NCBI GenBank assembly: GCA_024699855.1
Contig: JAMPIQ010000003.1
Coordinates: 5,704,001 to 5,768,000, forward strand
DNA length: 64,000 bases
Origin: Aphelenchoides besseyi
Lineage: Eukaryota > Nematoda > Chromadorea > Rhabditida > Aphelenchoididae
Direction of reading: 5' to 3'
In this document: positions 1 through 16,755 of the stretch, in pieces
Layout of the letters: the number at the start of each line of letters is the position of its first letter
Position numbering within the stretch: the first letter of the stretch is position 1
Translations under genes and position numbers: made by a program
Notes under the pieces: model-generated
Seen by the model: the letters and a program-made list of their open reading frames with translations, nothing else
What the model was told of the DNA's origin: nothing
Databases searched by the model: none

Positions 1-3389
<3,389 letters not shown>

Positions 3390-3518
3390 TCAAACCAACG
3401 CTCTAAAATGCTTCCTTCGGACTGCGAATTGCAAAGTCCCGCGCGCGCCAATTCAACGAACAATTTTCGAATACTGATGATTGAATTTCCTATTAGAAGC
3501 CGAGAAACTTGATAGCTC

Positions 3519-3524
3519 TTTATT
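3519..3524 (-). terminator. AATAAA polyadenylation signal of the mucolipin gene
   Basis: On the minus strand AATAAAGAGC lies about 40 nt past the mucolipin stop codon (3564), the usual spacing for a poly(A) signal. The short SMC3-mucolipin gap (3327-3563) also contains a GCGCGCGC-rich stretch near 3440 just upstream of SMC3, possibly part of the SMC3 promoter. Confidence 0.6.
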
Positions 3525-3563
3525 AAAAGTTTACATGTTTTCTTGTCGTATTATTATGCAAAG

Positions 3564-6333
3564 TTAAGAACGGGGTGGCAATTGCTGCAAAGTAACTGGG
3601 TCTTCTGGTCCGGGACGATTGACGGATCCATTCGTGAAGTTGTTGTACGGTGAATTTGGTCCCCACGCGTTGCGCAAACGTTGTCGTAAATCGACACAAC
3701 GGTTTGTGAGATACTCAGTCAAACGAGAGTCACCTGAAGACATCGAGAATGAGCAAACGGTTTAATGGCAAGATGCAATACAATCAACAAATTACTAATC
3801 GTAGCAAAAGCCAACTTAATTGTGAAAGTTATAAACTAAAAAACCACTAAATGTTAGTGCATGACGAAGAAGCAGGTGCGGATGTGAACCATTTACCAGA
3901 TTACCAACCTAATCTCAGTAAACGGTCGGCAGCAAAGTTTTCACGTGTCTCGGCATCGTCCAAGTCGTGAGGCTGCTCGGTGCTTAAAAATTCTTGAAGA
4001 GTCGATTTTCGAGTATGAATATTCGGATCATAACGTTCCTGCAATTACACGTCGAAATAAATGGCAGGCATTCGACCGTGTACCTTGACAACCTCATAAG
4101 CGTCCATAATAATTGCAATGAAAAGTGAAAGAACCACGTAGATAAAAAGCTAAAAACAAATGAGTATAGAAATAGAAAGCTATTACCGTAACAAAGACAT
4201 ATATGTACACTGTCCCAAATGCTTTAATAATCGTGTTACTATCGTTGATAGTATAAAACGTAGCGAACATATCATCTCCATTCAACAATGAAAACAACGC
4301 TTCGGATGATCCTGATAGAGTACGAAACTACAAAACGAGTTCGTTTCTCTGCTATTCTTATTCTCACCTTAATACTATAAGGACCAATAATGACCCAACC
4401 AGCGAGTAGAAAGCCGGCATATAGAATGATCGTACAAACCATAAAACGCATAATTGATGGAGCAGATTTTTTCAAAGTTAAAATTAGAATCTAAAAGTAG
4501 CACTTTGTTTCTTTTCAGATCATTGATTTACTCACATTGTATTGATTGAAAAAGCCCAAATATCGCAATAAACCGAAGTAGACGAGCAGAGCTCCCATAC
4601 CCAAAAGAATTCCGGTCAGTGTAAAAAGTCCATTGTCAAAATCACGAAACTCAATGAACACTTTGCACAAAGTTCCAATGATTATGAAAATATCGTTTAC
4701 GACAATGATCAAATACCACGCATTCCAGAAATCAAGTCTGTCCGTCACTCCCAATTTTCTTTTAAGCACAGAATCAAAATACGCTATGGTGACCTAAAAT
4801 TGAGTTTAAGTTGGAATAACAACTGATAGAAACTACGGCTCTTAGTCGTGAAGCTTTGAACAATGCACGACAGCATAAACACAATGACGCTAAACATAAG
4901 ACAAGAACAAAAACATCAATTGCTCCAACAAGTATGACGTCTGCTCCTATTCCCACTACTAAATTGTTAACTTCCACATTGGATCATCTACGGTTTGCAA
5001 ACCTTGTAATAAGCGACCATTACATAAGTTCACGTACGAAATGACTGAATGCAATCGTACGAATATCTGTCCCGTATGTCTTGAGTTATCAAATTCGATT
5101 TCAATTTTGATCAAATAACATTCTGGCATTTGGTCCATGCTGCAAGCAAGAAACTGCTCACACGTTTCCAATCATTATATCACGCACCTAACTGGACTGA
5201 AATGAATGGTTCGCAGATTCAAACGCAATGTAGCTTTCGATATGATCAACGCTTCTTCGGGTTTAAATGTTACGTTTTGTCGAATAAAATACTTTGCAAC
5301 TGCCAGCGGCCGCTCTCGGATGTCTTCAATTTCGTGTTGTGAAAATTTAAGCTTCACACAATCTAAAAAACATAATCTTATCTTCAAGCCAGACCACTAA
5401 TCATTTTACTAGTTCTTTCGCTGATGTCAAAGATGTAAGTGTCATTTTGAATTTGAACATCCGCCAGCTTATCGATACAAAGCTCAATTGGTGGAATGTG
5501 TGCAAAATCGGATTCACAGAGCTGACCATTCGGTTGACATGAGTATCGTATACGAGTGGTATCGTAACTGAACGATGCAAACGATTCGTTTCGCAATGAA
5601 TAGTACTAATAAGAGAAGTAAAAGCTTAAACGAAATTGATTACCGCCACGATTATATGCGCCATGTGAGCAATAATTCCATCGCTACTAAAAACGGCATA
5701 ACGTCCAGCTTCTGGCGGATACGTAACAGCATCTCGGTCATGATCCCAATCTTTCAGAAACTTATGGCGCATCACCGTGACGGTATCTTCCAGAAAATCA
5801 ACGTGGCTGATTCGCATTTCCGCAAATAAAATTAACTGAACAAATCGTATTAGATACGCAGATTCTTCGGCTTACTTGAACAGTCACGAAAATAACCTTC
5901 AGCACTTGAAATCCAAGTTTGAACGGAATCTGACGTCTGAGTTTATATTTTTGCATTGGATTCATGAAGAAGAATTGCAAATGCCTTCGCAAACGAAATC
6001 CATACTCTTTTTCGGCTTCTGGTAAGTCGTTCAAGGCGGCATTAATGTCGTAGATGTCTCTAAACAATAATAACAGCAAATCATTGATCATAAATTTAAC
6101 TCACTCGTCTTGAAGATTCGCAAAAAGCGGATGGTTTGCATCGTCGTAATGTCGATTAGAATGAGTGGCGCTAAACGAATTCATCTGTAAATTGCAACTT
6201 TACAAGCGATTCGTTTTCATGTTTTTACCGCTGGTGCTGATTTCGAGGCATTAGAACATTTATGCACTTCACCCGGCAACTCCACGTAACTTGAACGTTT
6301 CCGTTGGACAACTGACCTTAGAGTAGCAAACAT
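3564..6333 (-). CDS. Mucolipin-type TRP cation channel (TRPML / CUP-5)
   Basis: This is a lysosomal TRPML-family calcium-permeable channel. The N-terminal cytosolic part has LRRHLQFFFMNP and a QVLKVIFVTVQV first membrane segment, typical of mucolipins. The lumenal loop follows (5820-5000). The membrane core includes FWNAWYLIIVVNDIFII, a short S4-S5 region, LRYLGFFNQYN, and the pore helix and filter NGDDMF (near 4275), which is the TRPML selectivity filter. A last helix LFIYVVLSLFIAIIMDAY and a cytosolic tail ending LPPRS follow. Start 6333 reads MFATLRSVVQRK and splices to an exon starting MNSFSATHSN; starting at 6184 in that exon is an alternative, since a TTACAG acceptor sits directly before it. 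It is the first of a run of three minus-strand genes (mucolipin, PINK1, SKP2-like). Confidence 0.93.
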
Positions 6334-6441
6334 AAAAAAACAAGCAGCACAATCACATTGGGAAAATATTCAGCCAAACGGCATGTGAATGATTCGAATA
6401 ACATTCAAAACACTCAGATCAGACGTCGGTAACGTTTATAT

Positions 6442-6447
6442 TTTATT
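6442..6447 (-). terminator. AATAAA polyadenylation signal, PINK1 3' end
   Basis: AATAAAA on the minus strand lies 250 nt past the PINK1 stop (6696) and just before the 5' end of the mucolipin gene. The 6448-6695 stretch is then the PINK1 3' UTR; a 73-codon open frame there has no recognisable features. Confidence 0.45.
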
Positions 6448-6695
6448 CGATCAAAACAAGAAAGGCTTAAACTGAACTGTCAACCCGCCGTCTTATCAGC
6501 ATTCGATAGGAACCTTTTAATCGCGAACAAATAATGGCACGAATATACCCAAAGAAAAAATGACCAGCGTCTATGATTTGTACAACGTATGTCAATGAAA
6601 AAAATGACAGTGAGTAAAATTTAAGAAGAATTTGAGCTATAAAAATACTAAGCCTATTTCCAGCGATCAAAAACATGAACCCAAACACATGTTTG

Positions 6696-8950
6696 CTAAA
6701 CTGTGAGCATTATGTCACTTTCGGCCGATGAAATTGTACGACTTGAAGATGGTTCAAGATCGTGAGCTGTCGATTCGATCATGTGTTCCACGGCCATCCA
6801 AATTTTCGTTCGGTCAATACGCGACAGGAACGTTGCACGTAACTGAAAACAAAATCTTCTAAGAATGAACATTGTTTCTACTCACCTGAAGCTCAGAAGG
6901 ACTAATGATTGCTGGCGAAATTAAACGTGCAGAAATCGTTTCAGCAACAAATAATCCGATCATGTCGTCCAACTTTTTTTCTATATATTCGACTAACTAA
7001 AAAACCAAATCTTATGTTCTTATTGTAAATTTTATACCTTCGTCCTCGCTCCGTTAATGCCGTTCACGAACTTTCTATTCATCCAATCAGAAGTGACTCC
7101 GCATTCTTCAAGAACCGAACGAAACTCACGCCCAAATCGAAATAAAGACAATGATACGATGTTCGCAGCAACGTGAGGAGATGGTCGTTCTTTTGGATCA
7201 ACACGTAAAATTTGAGCAATCAACGTCTTGAGAGTCGACGGTACACGTCGCGGGAAATCGGGAAGATCGTTTTCGTTGTACGTTACCGAATTCAAATACG
7301 AGTAGAATGGATTACGTCTGAAATCGAGATATTGCAATGATAAAGGAAAATTGGTGTACCTCGTAAATATCTCGTAGCCTAATGTTCCACAAGACCACAG
7401 ATCCGCTAAACTATAGTCGAGAACAACTCCGGGCATAAGTTTTGTTCTTGAGATTTCCGGCGCTCTCAACGAGATATTTCCTCCCAAATTAGTGAACTCG
7501 TTTTCGTAACGCAAAGTCAATGAATTCGACATCGCCGAGCCAAAATCACTCAAAACCAAATGGGGAATTTCATCTAAAAACAAACAATGCAAACAGCACT
7601 TTAACAACCAAACTGACCATCTGAGTTGAAATCCAAAAGCACTATAAAGTCTCGTAACTATTCAGCAACTAATTAAAGTTCTTACCATTGTCTGACTTGA
7701 TGTCACGATGAACGATTTCGCTGTCATAGAGAAACACAATCGCTTCCAACAGCTGTCCAAACATCACTCGCGCTGCCCAATAGTTTCGTTTGCGCGTTAG
7801 ACAATATTCTCGTAATGTCATTCGGTAACTAAAATTTGATTAAAGATGCATATCAATAGTGATCACACCGTTTCATTACAATGAAAAGAGTTTTTGGTTC
7901 GTGAATCAAAGCACCAAACATGTCGGCAGTCGGCAACGCTTCTGGATACAGTCGATCAGCACCATCTAATAGAGGCATTCTATCGACGAATGCTGTGTAA
8001 ATCTTGATCACATTCGGATGTGAACGTTTCAACGATCCAAAAGTACCGGTGAGCAAATAATTAGAGGCATTAACAAATGGAATAAGCTCCGACTTTGTCT
8101 CACGTAGAATCTGTCTTTCGGGTAAACTGAAATCGTAATTGAATATGAGTTTCAGAGCTAATGGTCCAATCTAAACAAAAAGCAATATGAAGACAGACAA
8201 ACAAGTAAACTCACCGATGGACTTAGATGGCGGTTCTTGACAAAGTCCGTTTTCAATACCAATTCATACACCGCAGCATTGCAACCTGTAAATGCATTGT
8301 GTTTTATTGAATTGCTCTTCCAAATGAATGATCATTCAAATAATCAGAACTCTAACTTACCACATGCAATGAAGTTCCCTAGAAAACACAAATATTGAAA
8401 TGCGAAAGACTGTCAACTACCAATTTCATAGTTTGCCAATCCAACGGGCAACTCATCGACTAATAGCTCTCGATTGTAACGCTCACTTCCAGCAAACAGC
8501 GCCTGAAAATAATCCAAAATTCATGGTACAACTCGACGATAACTCACTTTTATTTGATCGAAGAACTGAAATTGACGATCAAACCGAACGAAACGACGGT
8601 TAGCTCGTAAGATCGAATAACGACGTGACGGATCTCGACGTCCGTGTGGTAGTGCAGCAAAAGGTCGAGCAGCAAATTTAGTCCTTAATGTTGCATTCAA
8701 CTTAAATCAACCAAGTTATTCGACAACATTCGTGCTTTTCTTACAACACGAGTAAAAAATCTCCGTGTTGTTTGAAGATTTCGAGCTGCACGTGCCGTCG
8801 ACTTCGCAATCGACGGTTGGAGTTTCGGTCGCACGGCAAAGAACCCAAGTCGAGCAAACATCTGAATTGAATATCAGAATTAAAAGAAACAAATTCACTC
8901 ACTTGAAGTCCCGCATCATAAATTAGACGACCGAAAGATCGAAAAGACAT
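6696..8950 (-). CDS. PINK1: PINK1-like mitochondrial Ser/Thr kinase
   Basis: This is a homologue of PTEN-induced kinase 1, which phosphorylates ubiquitin and Parkin on damaged mitochondria. Exon 1 begins MSFRSFGRLIYDAG. Exon 2 adds MFARLGFFAVRPKLQ and an Arg/Ser-rich, acid-free stretch (ARAARNLQTTRRFFTR), a convincing mitochondrial presequence. The kinase domain has GCNAAVYE (glycine loop), LALKL (VAIK lysine), HPNVIKIYTAFVDRMPLL, LFIVMK, VHRDIKSDN at an exon end, LSDFG, and GNISLRAPE with VLDYSLADLWSCG. A PINK1-type C-terminal extension reaches the stop at 6696. The HPN...AFVDRMPLL and VLDYS-ADLW motifs separate it from other kinases. All key catalytic residues (K, D of HRD, DFG) are present. 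Confidence 0.94.
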
Positions 8951-9299
8951 TTTCGATGTTTATCGTAGACAGTTTCTTTTCAACAACGTCATTTGAGACG
9001 ACCCGACAGTACGGTTCATGCTCTCCGTCCAAACGTATTACTCACGACCATCGACAATCAACAAAATTTGATCGGAAGATGGCACTCGGAGATCAATCGA
9101 TTTTTCGAGTTTCGTCGAAGTTTTCGCAACATTTTCCAAAAATGTTCGTTGAGCGAACTGTTCGCTTAATTCAACTACAAAACAACTGTGCAGTTAACTT
9201 GTTTATACAAATACAGTTGTCATTTACATTCCAGAACGAAACAAAAATTGCCGAGAGTGATCAAAAGACTGTGAATTTCAAGTCGTGCACTTGCTAAGA

Positions 9300-10708
9300 T
9301 TAATCGAAAGCCGGACGTGCAATCAACGATAGCGGACTGCTGTTTACCAACGTTGGAGCTAGCTCTTTACGTATATACGCGACTCCATCATCGGTAACAC
9401 AACCGTGAAGATTCAACGCCTCCAAAGAATCCAATTGTCTAAATAGGAACTTGAATTCGTTAAGCAAATAATCACGTACATAAAATAGAACGGATCAACA
9501 CCATAGCAACGACACACCGACAGTATTTTCAAGTCCGTCAATTCAGTTAACTTTTCTAATCCAGCGGACGTAACTTCACTGCAATCCGAGAGATCGATTT
9601 CGATTAAACCTGGACATCGCCTAGCAATCACTTCGACTACTAAAAATCGAATATAAGCATTAAATGAATGATGAACGTACATCTGTCGCTCAGTTCAGAT
9701 TGTGCCATTCCCGAAACGTTCAAACGTTTCAGAGATGAAGGCAGGTTTCGACAAGCCGTTTCGAAGGCAAAAAGATGAAATTTCGCCCAACCCATATTCA
9801 ATTCAACGAGTCTAAACGGCAATACAGAAACAACATGACCGTTCACTTACTTTTGACAAGACTCAAGAATTTCTTTGATACCTTTGACACTAAAACGTTC
9901 GCACATTTCGACGTTCAAAAGCGTCAAATTTTTGTTTTGCGCAATGTAATGGCAAAGTTCATCGTCAAACCCGTTGAATTGAGCCAGGTTGAGCATCTAA
10001 ACCACAATAAAACAACGTTATTAATTCATACTAACCTGCAATGAGCATGTTCTACTCAACAAATTACTCATGGTCTTCGGATCATCGTAAACCAAGTAAC
10101 TGACGTCCAGAAACGTGAGCATCGTAAAATCGGGAATATCAACTGGAGGATAGAAAATCTCATCATGGAACACCTAAACATAGCTATGCTCAGAGTTGAT
10201 GGGTTTAGTAAAAACCGTTGCTCCATACAAACAGATGACTTCACTTTTACGCTCCATAACGCGATGTAGAGCCGATTGTCCGATCGTTATTTGTGACAAG
10301 TTCATACGTTTCCAAGCCGATGCTTTTAATCTCAAATATAACATAAATTAATCAATTGATTTGTTATAAACGTACCCAACCGTGTAAAAGCGAGTGCACG
10401 TTTGAATCGCATGAACCAAATCGGTGACTTGAAGGTTTTCAAAAATCAGCGCAATTACATCATCCGGCACTTTCAACGAGTCAAAGTAATCTAAAATAGG
10501 ATCAATCGATGAATAAACGTGAAATTCTACCGATATCCGCATATTTTGATGTACTCAACGATCGTCGGATCACGCGCTTCGTAGACGAACCGGGCGTCAT
10601 GTACTGAGCAGAAAACTCGGGACCCATGCTCAAAGGATGAGAATCCAATAGCCAATGATTGTGATTTTCCATCAAGAATAAACGATGGAAATAAAAAGAA
10701 CATGCCAA
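9300..10708 (-). CDS. SKP2-like F-box / leucine-rich repeat protein
   Basis: This is a substrate receptor of an SCF ubiquitin ligase. An F-box lies at about 10500-10380 (LKVPDDVIALIFENLQV then HAIQTCTRF), followed by leucine-rich repeats across several short exons. The repeat ARRCPGLIEIDLSDC and LKILSVCRCYGVDP near 9640-9480 closely follow the last LRRs of SKP2, and the C-terminal exon reads LEALNLHGCVTDDGV. The SKP2 assignment rests on these last repeats; another FBXL member is possible. The start is put at 10708, 6 nt after a TTTCAG that could serve as a trans-splice acceptor; an in-frame Met at 10672 is the alternative. Confidence 0.82.
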
Positions 10709-11583
10709 CTGAAACCCAAAGATCGCGGACGCTTGAAATCAAATCCCTTACAGCGCTTCCGTTCAGAACCAAACAAGCAAGTTGACAAGAACGCACTTGT
10801 GTAGAGCGAACATTTGTTGTGTCAAATATTAGATGTTTAATTTGTTTATTGTTGAAATCTCAAGTCTTCTAACCTTATATTCCATTCACCTATAAGTAAA
10901 AGAGTAGTAGAAATTGGTGTTGGGTGACGACAAAGTCGTTGGTTTATTGCGAGCATTCTAAGTTAGTTAAGTTCAAATAAACATTGTTGAAAGGCCAGTA
11001 CAAACCGCTGACTTCACAATCAATTGGAAGTCTTGGTTGGTTAGTTTTGATTTACTCTTCACTTGTAAGCACGTGGAAGTCAAGTTGGAATAAAGATCAA
11101 CAATTTGAGTTTTTAGATTGAGATACACAAGCTTCTTTTGATTGACAATATTCCTCGCCTTTTGAGGAAAATTACTGAAACAATTTCATTTACAATTAAA
11201 TGGTTTTGTATACCAGATCAGCTTAAAATGAAAGGATGATTGTTTAGTTTGTTGATGTTATGTTTTGTATCAGTGATGTTGCAGAGTACGTAGATTTCTC
11301 ATCAACTAATAAGAAACCCGTTGCAGCTATCTTCATATACTTTTTGGTTGAAGTTTTTAGTTACACATAAATAAAAATGCTCATTACTATGTTCGCCAAA
11401 TATCTCATGACAAGATAACTGGTAACACCACAAGATTTGGCTTAGCGTCTGAAAGATCAGAGGGCAAAGTGGCAGTTGGAAGATTTCGATTCGTTGATCA
11501 GCAATTTTGATTGTTTATTCGTGAACACGATCAGTTATAATCATTGGAGTTTTAGGTCGCTGTTTGTGAACTTCAATTGCATC
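10709..11583. other. Intergenic region between divergent SKP2-like and VPS35 genes
   Basis: 875 nt, AT-rich, no open frame with protein-like content and no RNA gene recognised. It must hold the two divergent promoters. No TATA box or motif that I would defend. Confidence 0.6.
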
Positions 11584-14500
11584 ATGGGTAGTGAAACCGA
11601 GCAGGAACAGCTACTTGTAAGTATCGATTTGTAGTTTCGTTTAACGTTCACATTCAGGAGGAGACAATCCGCGTTGTTAAAACACAGGCCTTCGAAATGA
11701 AACGATGTTTAGATCGAAAAGAAATCATGGAGGGTTTTCGATTTGCCAACGTTATGCTCGCTGAATTGCGCTCAACGGCTCTCAGTCCAAAGTTTTATTA
11801 TCGTTTATGTAAGCCTGTGAATCCAACAACTTTGATGATACGAAAATTCCAGACATCGATGTCACAAATGAGCTTCAACACTTTCTTTCATTTTTGGAAG
11901 AAGAGTATTTGAATGGCGACAGTACAAAGAAAGTAGCCGAACTTTACGAGGTATGAATCATAGAAACGTCTATTTCCAAGCGTTCGCTTTTTAGTTTGTT
12001 CAATTCGCCGGCAGTATTGTTCCACGATTGTAAGTTAATAGTCAATAATCAGCATTTAACAAGCGTGTTTTCAAGATACTTAATGATCACTGTTGGTATC
12101 GTTTATATCAAATCAAAAGAAGCACCACGAAAAGACATTCTTCGTGATATGGTCGAGATGTGTCGCGGTGTTCAACATCCGTTAAAGGGCCTATTCCTCC
12201 GAAATTATCTTTTGACATCAACCAAGGAACTACTTCCAATCGGGGCGCCTGGAACGGAACAGAGCGAAGAAGATGGAGATATTCGAGATGCATTGGACGT
12301 TGTAATGATCAACTTTTCTGAAATGAACAAACTTTGGGTTCGTATGCAACATCAGGTAAGAGAACGCTTAGTGTCAATTTATTGGTCTTAAAACACAGGG
12401 TCCAACGAAAGAACGTGACAAACGAGAACGTGAACGTCGTGAACTGCGAATTCTCGTCGGTACAAATTTGGTTCGTTTGGCGCAACTCGAACTTTTGGAT
12501 CTTGAAATGTACAAGGAACACGTGTTGCCCGGCATTTTGGAACAAGCAGTAAGCACGTTGATTAGTATTCGTAATGAAACTTTTAGGTCTCATGCAAAGA
12601 ACCAATCTCTCAAGAATACCTAATGGAATGTGTAATTCAAGTCGGTTATCTTTTCAATTCTATTTCGCATGCAATAATTTCAGGTTTTCCCCGACGAATT
12701 CCATCTCGCAACATTGTCCGAGTTTCTGACCGCATGTGCAGAATTGAATCCATCTGTTCAAATCAAAAACGTTTTGTGTGCAATAATTGATCGCCTCGCA
12801 ATCTACGCCGTAGCCGAAGATGGACCGGGAATTCCGTCCGAAATCGACTTGTTCCAAACCTTCTCAACTCACGCCGAAAAGATCATTGCAGCGCGGGAAG
12901 AGATTTTACCGGAAGACATCGTTTCAATACAAGTTCGCTAATTCTATCGTCTGTAAGCTAATCGTTTTGTTGTTGTAGAAAGCTCTTGCTAATTTGGCAA
13001 TCAAATGCTACCCAAGCGACGTATCTTTTGCCGATATGGTTTTCAAATCGACAGTTAACATTTTCAATCAATTGAAGTTAAGCAAGTTGGTTACCTTTCG
13101 TTTAATTTTCTTTTTCAATTTTACATTACAGCATTCCGTTTAATGGAAATCTAGGACGCGAACTAATGAAACTTCTAAAATTGCCAATTGAAAACTATGG
13201 TAGCTGTTTGGAAGTCTTCGACATGAACTCGTACATTGATCTCATGAACTGTCTTCATTATCGAGGCCGCACGAGTATCTGCTCTTTTCTTATTCGTCGT
13301 ATAATCGAATCGAACAGTTACGTTGAGACGGAAGAAGCACTGCAAAAAGTAATCAATATAAGCTTCTAATTGTCAACGAAATAATCATTTTTAGTTATTC
13401 AATCTTCTGGAAACGTTGATTGTTGATCAAGAGGACCAACCTGAAGATCTGGAAAACAACGAAGATTTCGACGAAGAACAATCGCTTGTTGCTCGTTTGC
13501 TTCATGTGATCAGAAACGAAGATCGAGCAGTTCATTTTACGGTACAAACACAGCAAATGGAATGTTTTAATCGAGAGACTTTTAGCTTTTGTCTAAAGCA
13601 CGAAAAGTCTTTGGAAAAGGCGGAAAGTATCGATTTAAATACACGTTACCACCGACGATATTTGCGGTCTATAAATTAGCTGCAAGTTACGCGGAAGACC
13701 GAGAAAGCGTAAGTTTGCTTGTTTAGTATGTTTGTTTTAAACATGATTCTCAGGACGAATGGGACGAGCGAATGAAAAAGATATTCCATTTTTGCATGAG
13801 CACAATCTCCGCTCTTAAATCGGAAACCGAATCACATGAGTTGTGTCTGAAATTGCTGTTGCAGGTAAACAATGGCTATTGACTTTTATTCTACTGCGTT
13901 TTTAGGGATCTCTTATTGCTGACAAATTGGCTTTTGAAGACTCGGCGTCGGTTACCTATGAGTTCATTTCGAATGTAAGTCTTGTGTTCTTTTCTAGTGG
14001 AATACGATTTAGGCGTTTACAATCTACGAAGAAGATTTAAGTGAAAGTCGCATACAAATTCACTGTTTAAACCAAATGATTGGAACTGTACAGCAGATTC
14101 GAGGTCTACTCGATGAGAACCACGGTCCACTACAAAATCAATGTGCAATGTACGCTACTCGTCTGCTCAAGAAACCGGATCAAGCTCGAGCTCTTTGTCT
14201 AGTAGCTCATTTATGTTGGAACTCACAGGTTTGAGAAGTCAAGATTTCTATTTTAAAGGTTTTGTGTTTTTAAGTTGAAGGATTCGGACGTACCAACAAA
14301 GGATGGAGCTAGAGTATTGGAATGTTTGAAAAAAGCGATCAAAGTGTCATCGCAGTGTATGGAAGACGCAGTTCAACTGACTGCCTATGTTCATATTCTT
14401 TCGAATTATCTGCATTTCTACGAACTAGGATGCGAACAGGTTTGTTTTCATTTGACTACGCATCTAAACACAACCTTATGTTGTAGATTACAAGTGTTAT

Positions 14501-14756
14501 GGTCAATCAGGTTTGGAATTAAATGTATCTTTACGTTTCACTTGTCACTTTAGCTTATTGACAAGATTCGAGACTCTCTTCTTCATCTCGATTCTTCAAA
14601 CAATTCCGATCAATTGAACGAAACATTTGCGGTTAGTTCTTCACTCCAACCATGACTATTGAACTTTAGACGTGTATTGCTCATGCTCGTCAGTTGAAAG
14701 AATCTACCGATGATACAACACTAGCAAATGCTTTGGAAAAACTCAATTTAAATTAA
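11584..14756 (+). CDS. VPS35: Retromer subunit VPS35
   Basis: This is the alpha-solenoid core of retromer, which retrieves cargo from endosomes. It starts [11 protein letters not shown] and has the VPS35 signatures [13 protein letters not shown], the PRLYLMI segment (the Rab7/VPS26 contact, interrupted by an intron after PRL), [28 protein letters not shown] and [14 protein letters not shown]. The middle reads [10 protein letters not shown] and IDRLA, then [14 protein letters not shown] and [14 protein letters not shown] in the C-terminal half. It ends EKLNLN. About 12 short introns; no stop or frameshift in the exons I read. Confidence 0.97.
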
Positions 14757-15934
14757 CTTTTTTCGCTACGGGTTCTGATAACTTCGAACATATTCACTTC
14801 GTTTATGATTCTTTTCTGCTAATATTTTCCTATCTAACTTGTAATTTATTTTTTAAGTAAATCTGAGCATGTAGTTTTACTTTTTGATCTCAATCTAACA
14901 GTTTTTTGGACGATGGTATTGCATTCCAACGGGAGAAAAACTCATGCTTTGGTCGAAAAGTTGATCCCGTTTGTCGAATTTATGATGTTTTTTCTGTTGT
15001 GCTTAATTGGTTTCTAGTGCTTTTAAATTTGTTATTTCACCGCTTTACAACGGATGTCTGTTCATTCTCGTAGGCTGTTGGCGACGTCTTGCAATGATCT
15101 TCCATTAACGACGGTTTGCATTTTACGTACAAACACTGGTTTCGTTGTCCTTTAAAGTTTGTTCAGTGCATTTAGCGTTTGAAATGTCGTTGCGGTAATC
15201 GGGATTATCGGTGTGATTGCGTAATATCTGACAATTTTATTGTTAATCATAGATCAAGGTGCCTAAATTATGATAAACAGTTGATTTTGAGACGTTTTGA
15301 ATGTTTGCTGTTTCTTATACAGTAGTCTTATATTTAATCGGAATCAGTATTTGAATGATCTCAACGTTGCAGAATTTCATATCATCTACATATCAAGATT
15401 CAGGTATCTCAACCGGTTAGTTGTTAAGTGAAAGAATATGTATGGACAAAAAGATAAGAGGTTTAAATTTGAGCGAGTATGTGGTCTGTTTCTCGTACCA
15501 TTTTTTGCCAATGAGTCACTTAATTGCAATGTTTTCGATCGGTGGTCTCTCTTTTCGAACCCGGTCGATAATGCATGATATTCGACATAATCTTGTTGTC
15601 GAGTTGAATTTGTTTGGTTATGTGACCAGGGGCTTCGGACAAAGCTCATTTGCACTTGTAGAGCTTCTTGTCGGTCGCTGCTCAAAGATCGGCTCCTAAT
15701 TTCTGAATAACAAGTAGTTGGCCGGAGGTTGAGAATTTTGTTCTTCTAGAACACGTAGGAACGTGAATCTTTTGTGCGAGGACTAAACTCTTCGAACGTG
15801 TTCGGTTTGCTTTTTGGCTTTCGATCTAAAACGATGAATCAAAATTTGCGGGAAATTGAAAGGACGCGATAATGTTTGACGTGTCGCACGGAAATGACGT
15901 TTAGAACGCGACAATCGAAATATTTTACTATCGG
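14757..15934. other. Intergenic region 3' of VPS35
   Basis: About 1.2 kb. The first part is T-rich and presumably the VPS35 3' UTR. Open frames on both strands at 15386-15699 overlap one another, have no start context and resemble no family, so they are not called. Nothing else recognised. Confidence 0.6.
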
Positions 15935-16680
15935 TTACGAAGTCGATGCCGATGAAATTCGAATAAGAGCGCGACCGCACGTTTGTTTTTTAACTCGTTC
16001 CCATGCATTCGACGTCGAGGTTGAAGCCAAACTCCCGATTTCTATGGCAACGTTGTTATCTACATCGCTGCGACAGATTCAATTACTCGCCGTTGCTAAT
16101 GAGATTTCCAATCTCCAAACATGAAATTGCGTGTGGGCGAAGATTAAACGACAACAATCAACTGCACACCTTTTGGACTGACTCGACGGTTTTGCGTGTT
16201 CACTGTTGCATCGCCTTCGTGTACTTTTTAAGGTTAAATAACATACGCATATTCTCACGCTCAGCCGTAAATGTCGAAACCGCTGAATTGCGAAACAAAC
16301 GGGTTGTGAGCGGCCAATGGACACATTTGCGGCAAATAACATCCGTAGATTTTCGGTTGATTGCTTTGAAATTCACGTGTGTTTCTTCTTTCGCACACAA
16401 TTTTTCGTATCGTGGCGAGCGGGAATCAATCGCTTACGTGCACATTCTCTTGCGCCCCTCGTGAATCACCTGTCAAAAAAATCGCACCCGTCTCTTTGGC
16501 AATTGAGTCCACAAAGGAGTTTCGTGATTCTCTCGAGTTGATAGTAAGACGATTGATCGTGCAGTCTTTAGTCATGAAACACGAAAACTGTCCATCAAGG
16601 CTTTTGATAGCCGTCAATTCCAACGTAAAGTAAAAGGTCGAATTTGCATTTATTATCTCAAACAATCGTTTTTCCATCAA
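15935..16680 (-). CDS. Possible small spliced gene, divergent from ceramide glucosyltransferase
   Basis: I do not recognise this protein. A first exon from ATG 16680 encodes about 80 residues (starts MMEKRLFEIINANS) and ends at a good donor (16440). A second exon near 16395-16260 has a CRKC pair, and a third open stretch near 16230. A last open stretch ending at 15935 encodes EIGSLASTSTSNAWE. The exon phases at the last junction do not fit cleanly, so the model is uncertain. Its ATG is 75 nt from the ATG of the divergent UGCG gene, suggesting a shared promoter. Overlapping plus-strand frames exist; the minus-strand one has the better splice sites. Confidence 0.35.
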
Positions 16681-16755
16681 TTACGATTTCCGTTTACGTT
16701 GTGATTCATTCATTTTTAGGACACGCGATTTCAACGGCGTTTCCACTGACTTGGT

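Noticed and set aside
15421..15699. Open frames on both strands
   Set aside because: They mirror each other, and neither has splice partners or recognisable motifs.
16003..16464. Plus-strand open frame of 153 codons
   Set aside because: No family features, no good start, and it overlaps better-spliced minus-strand exons.
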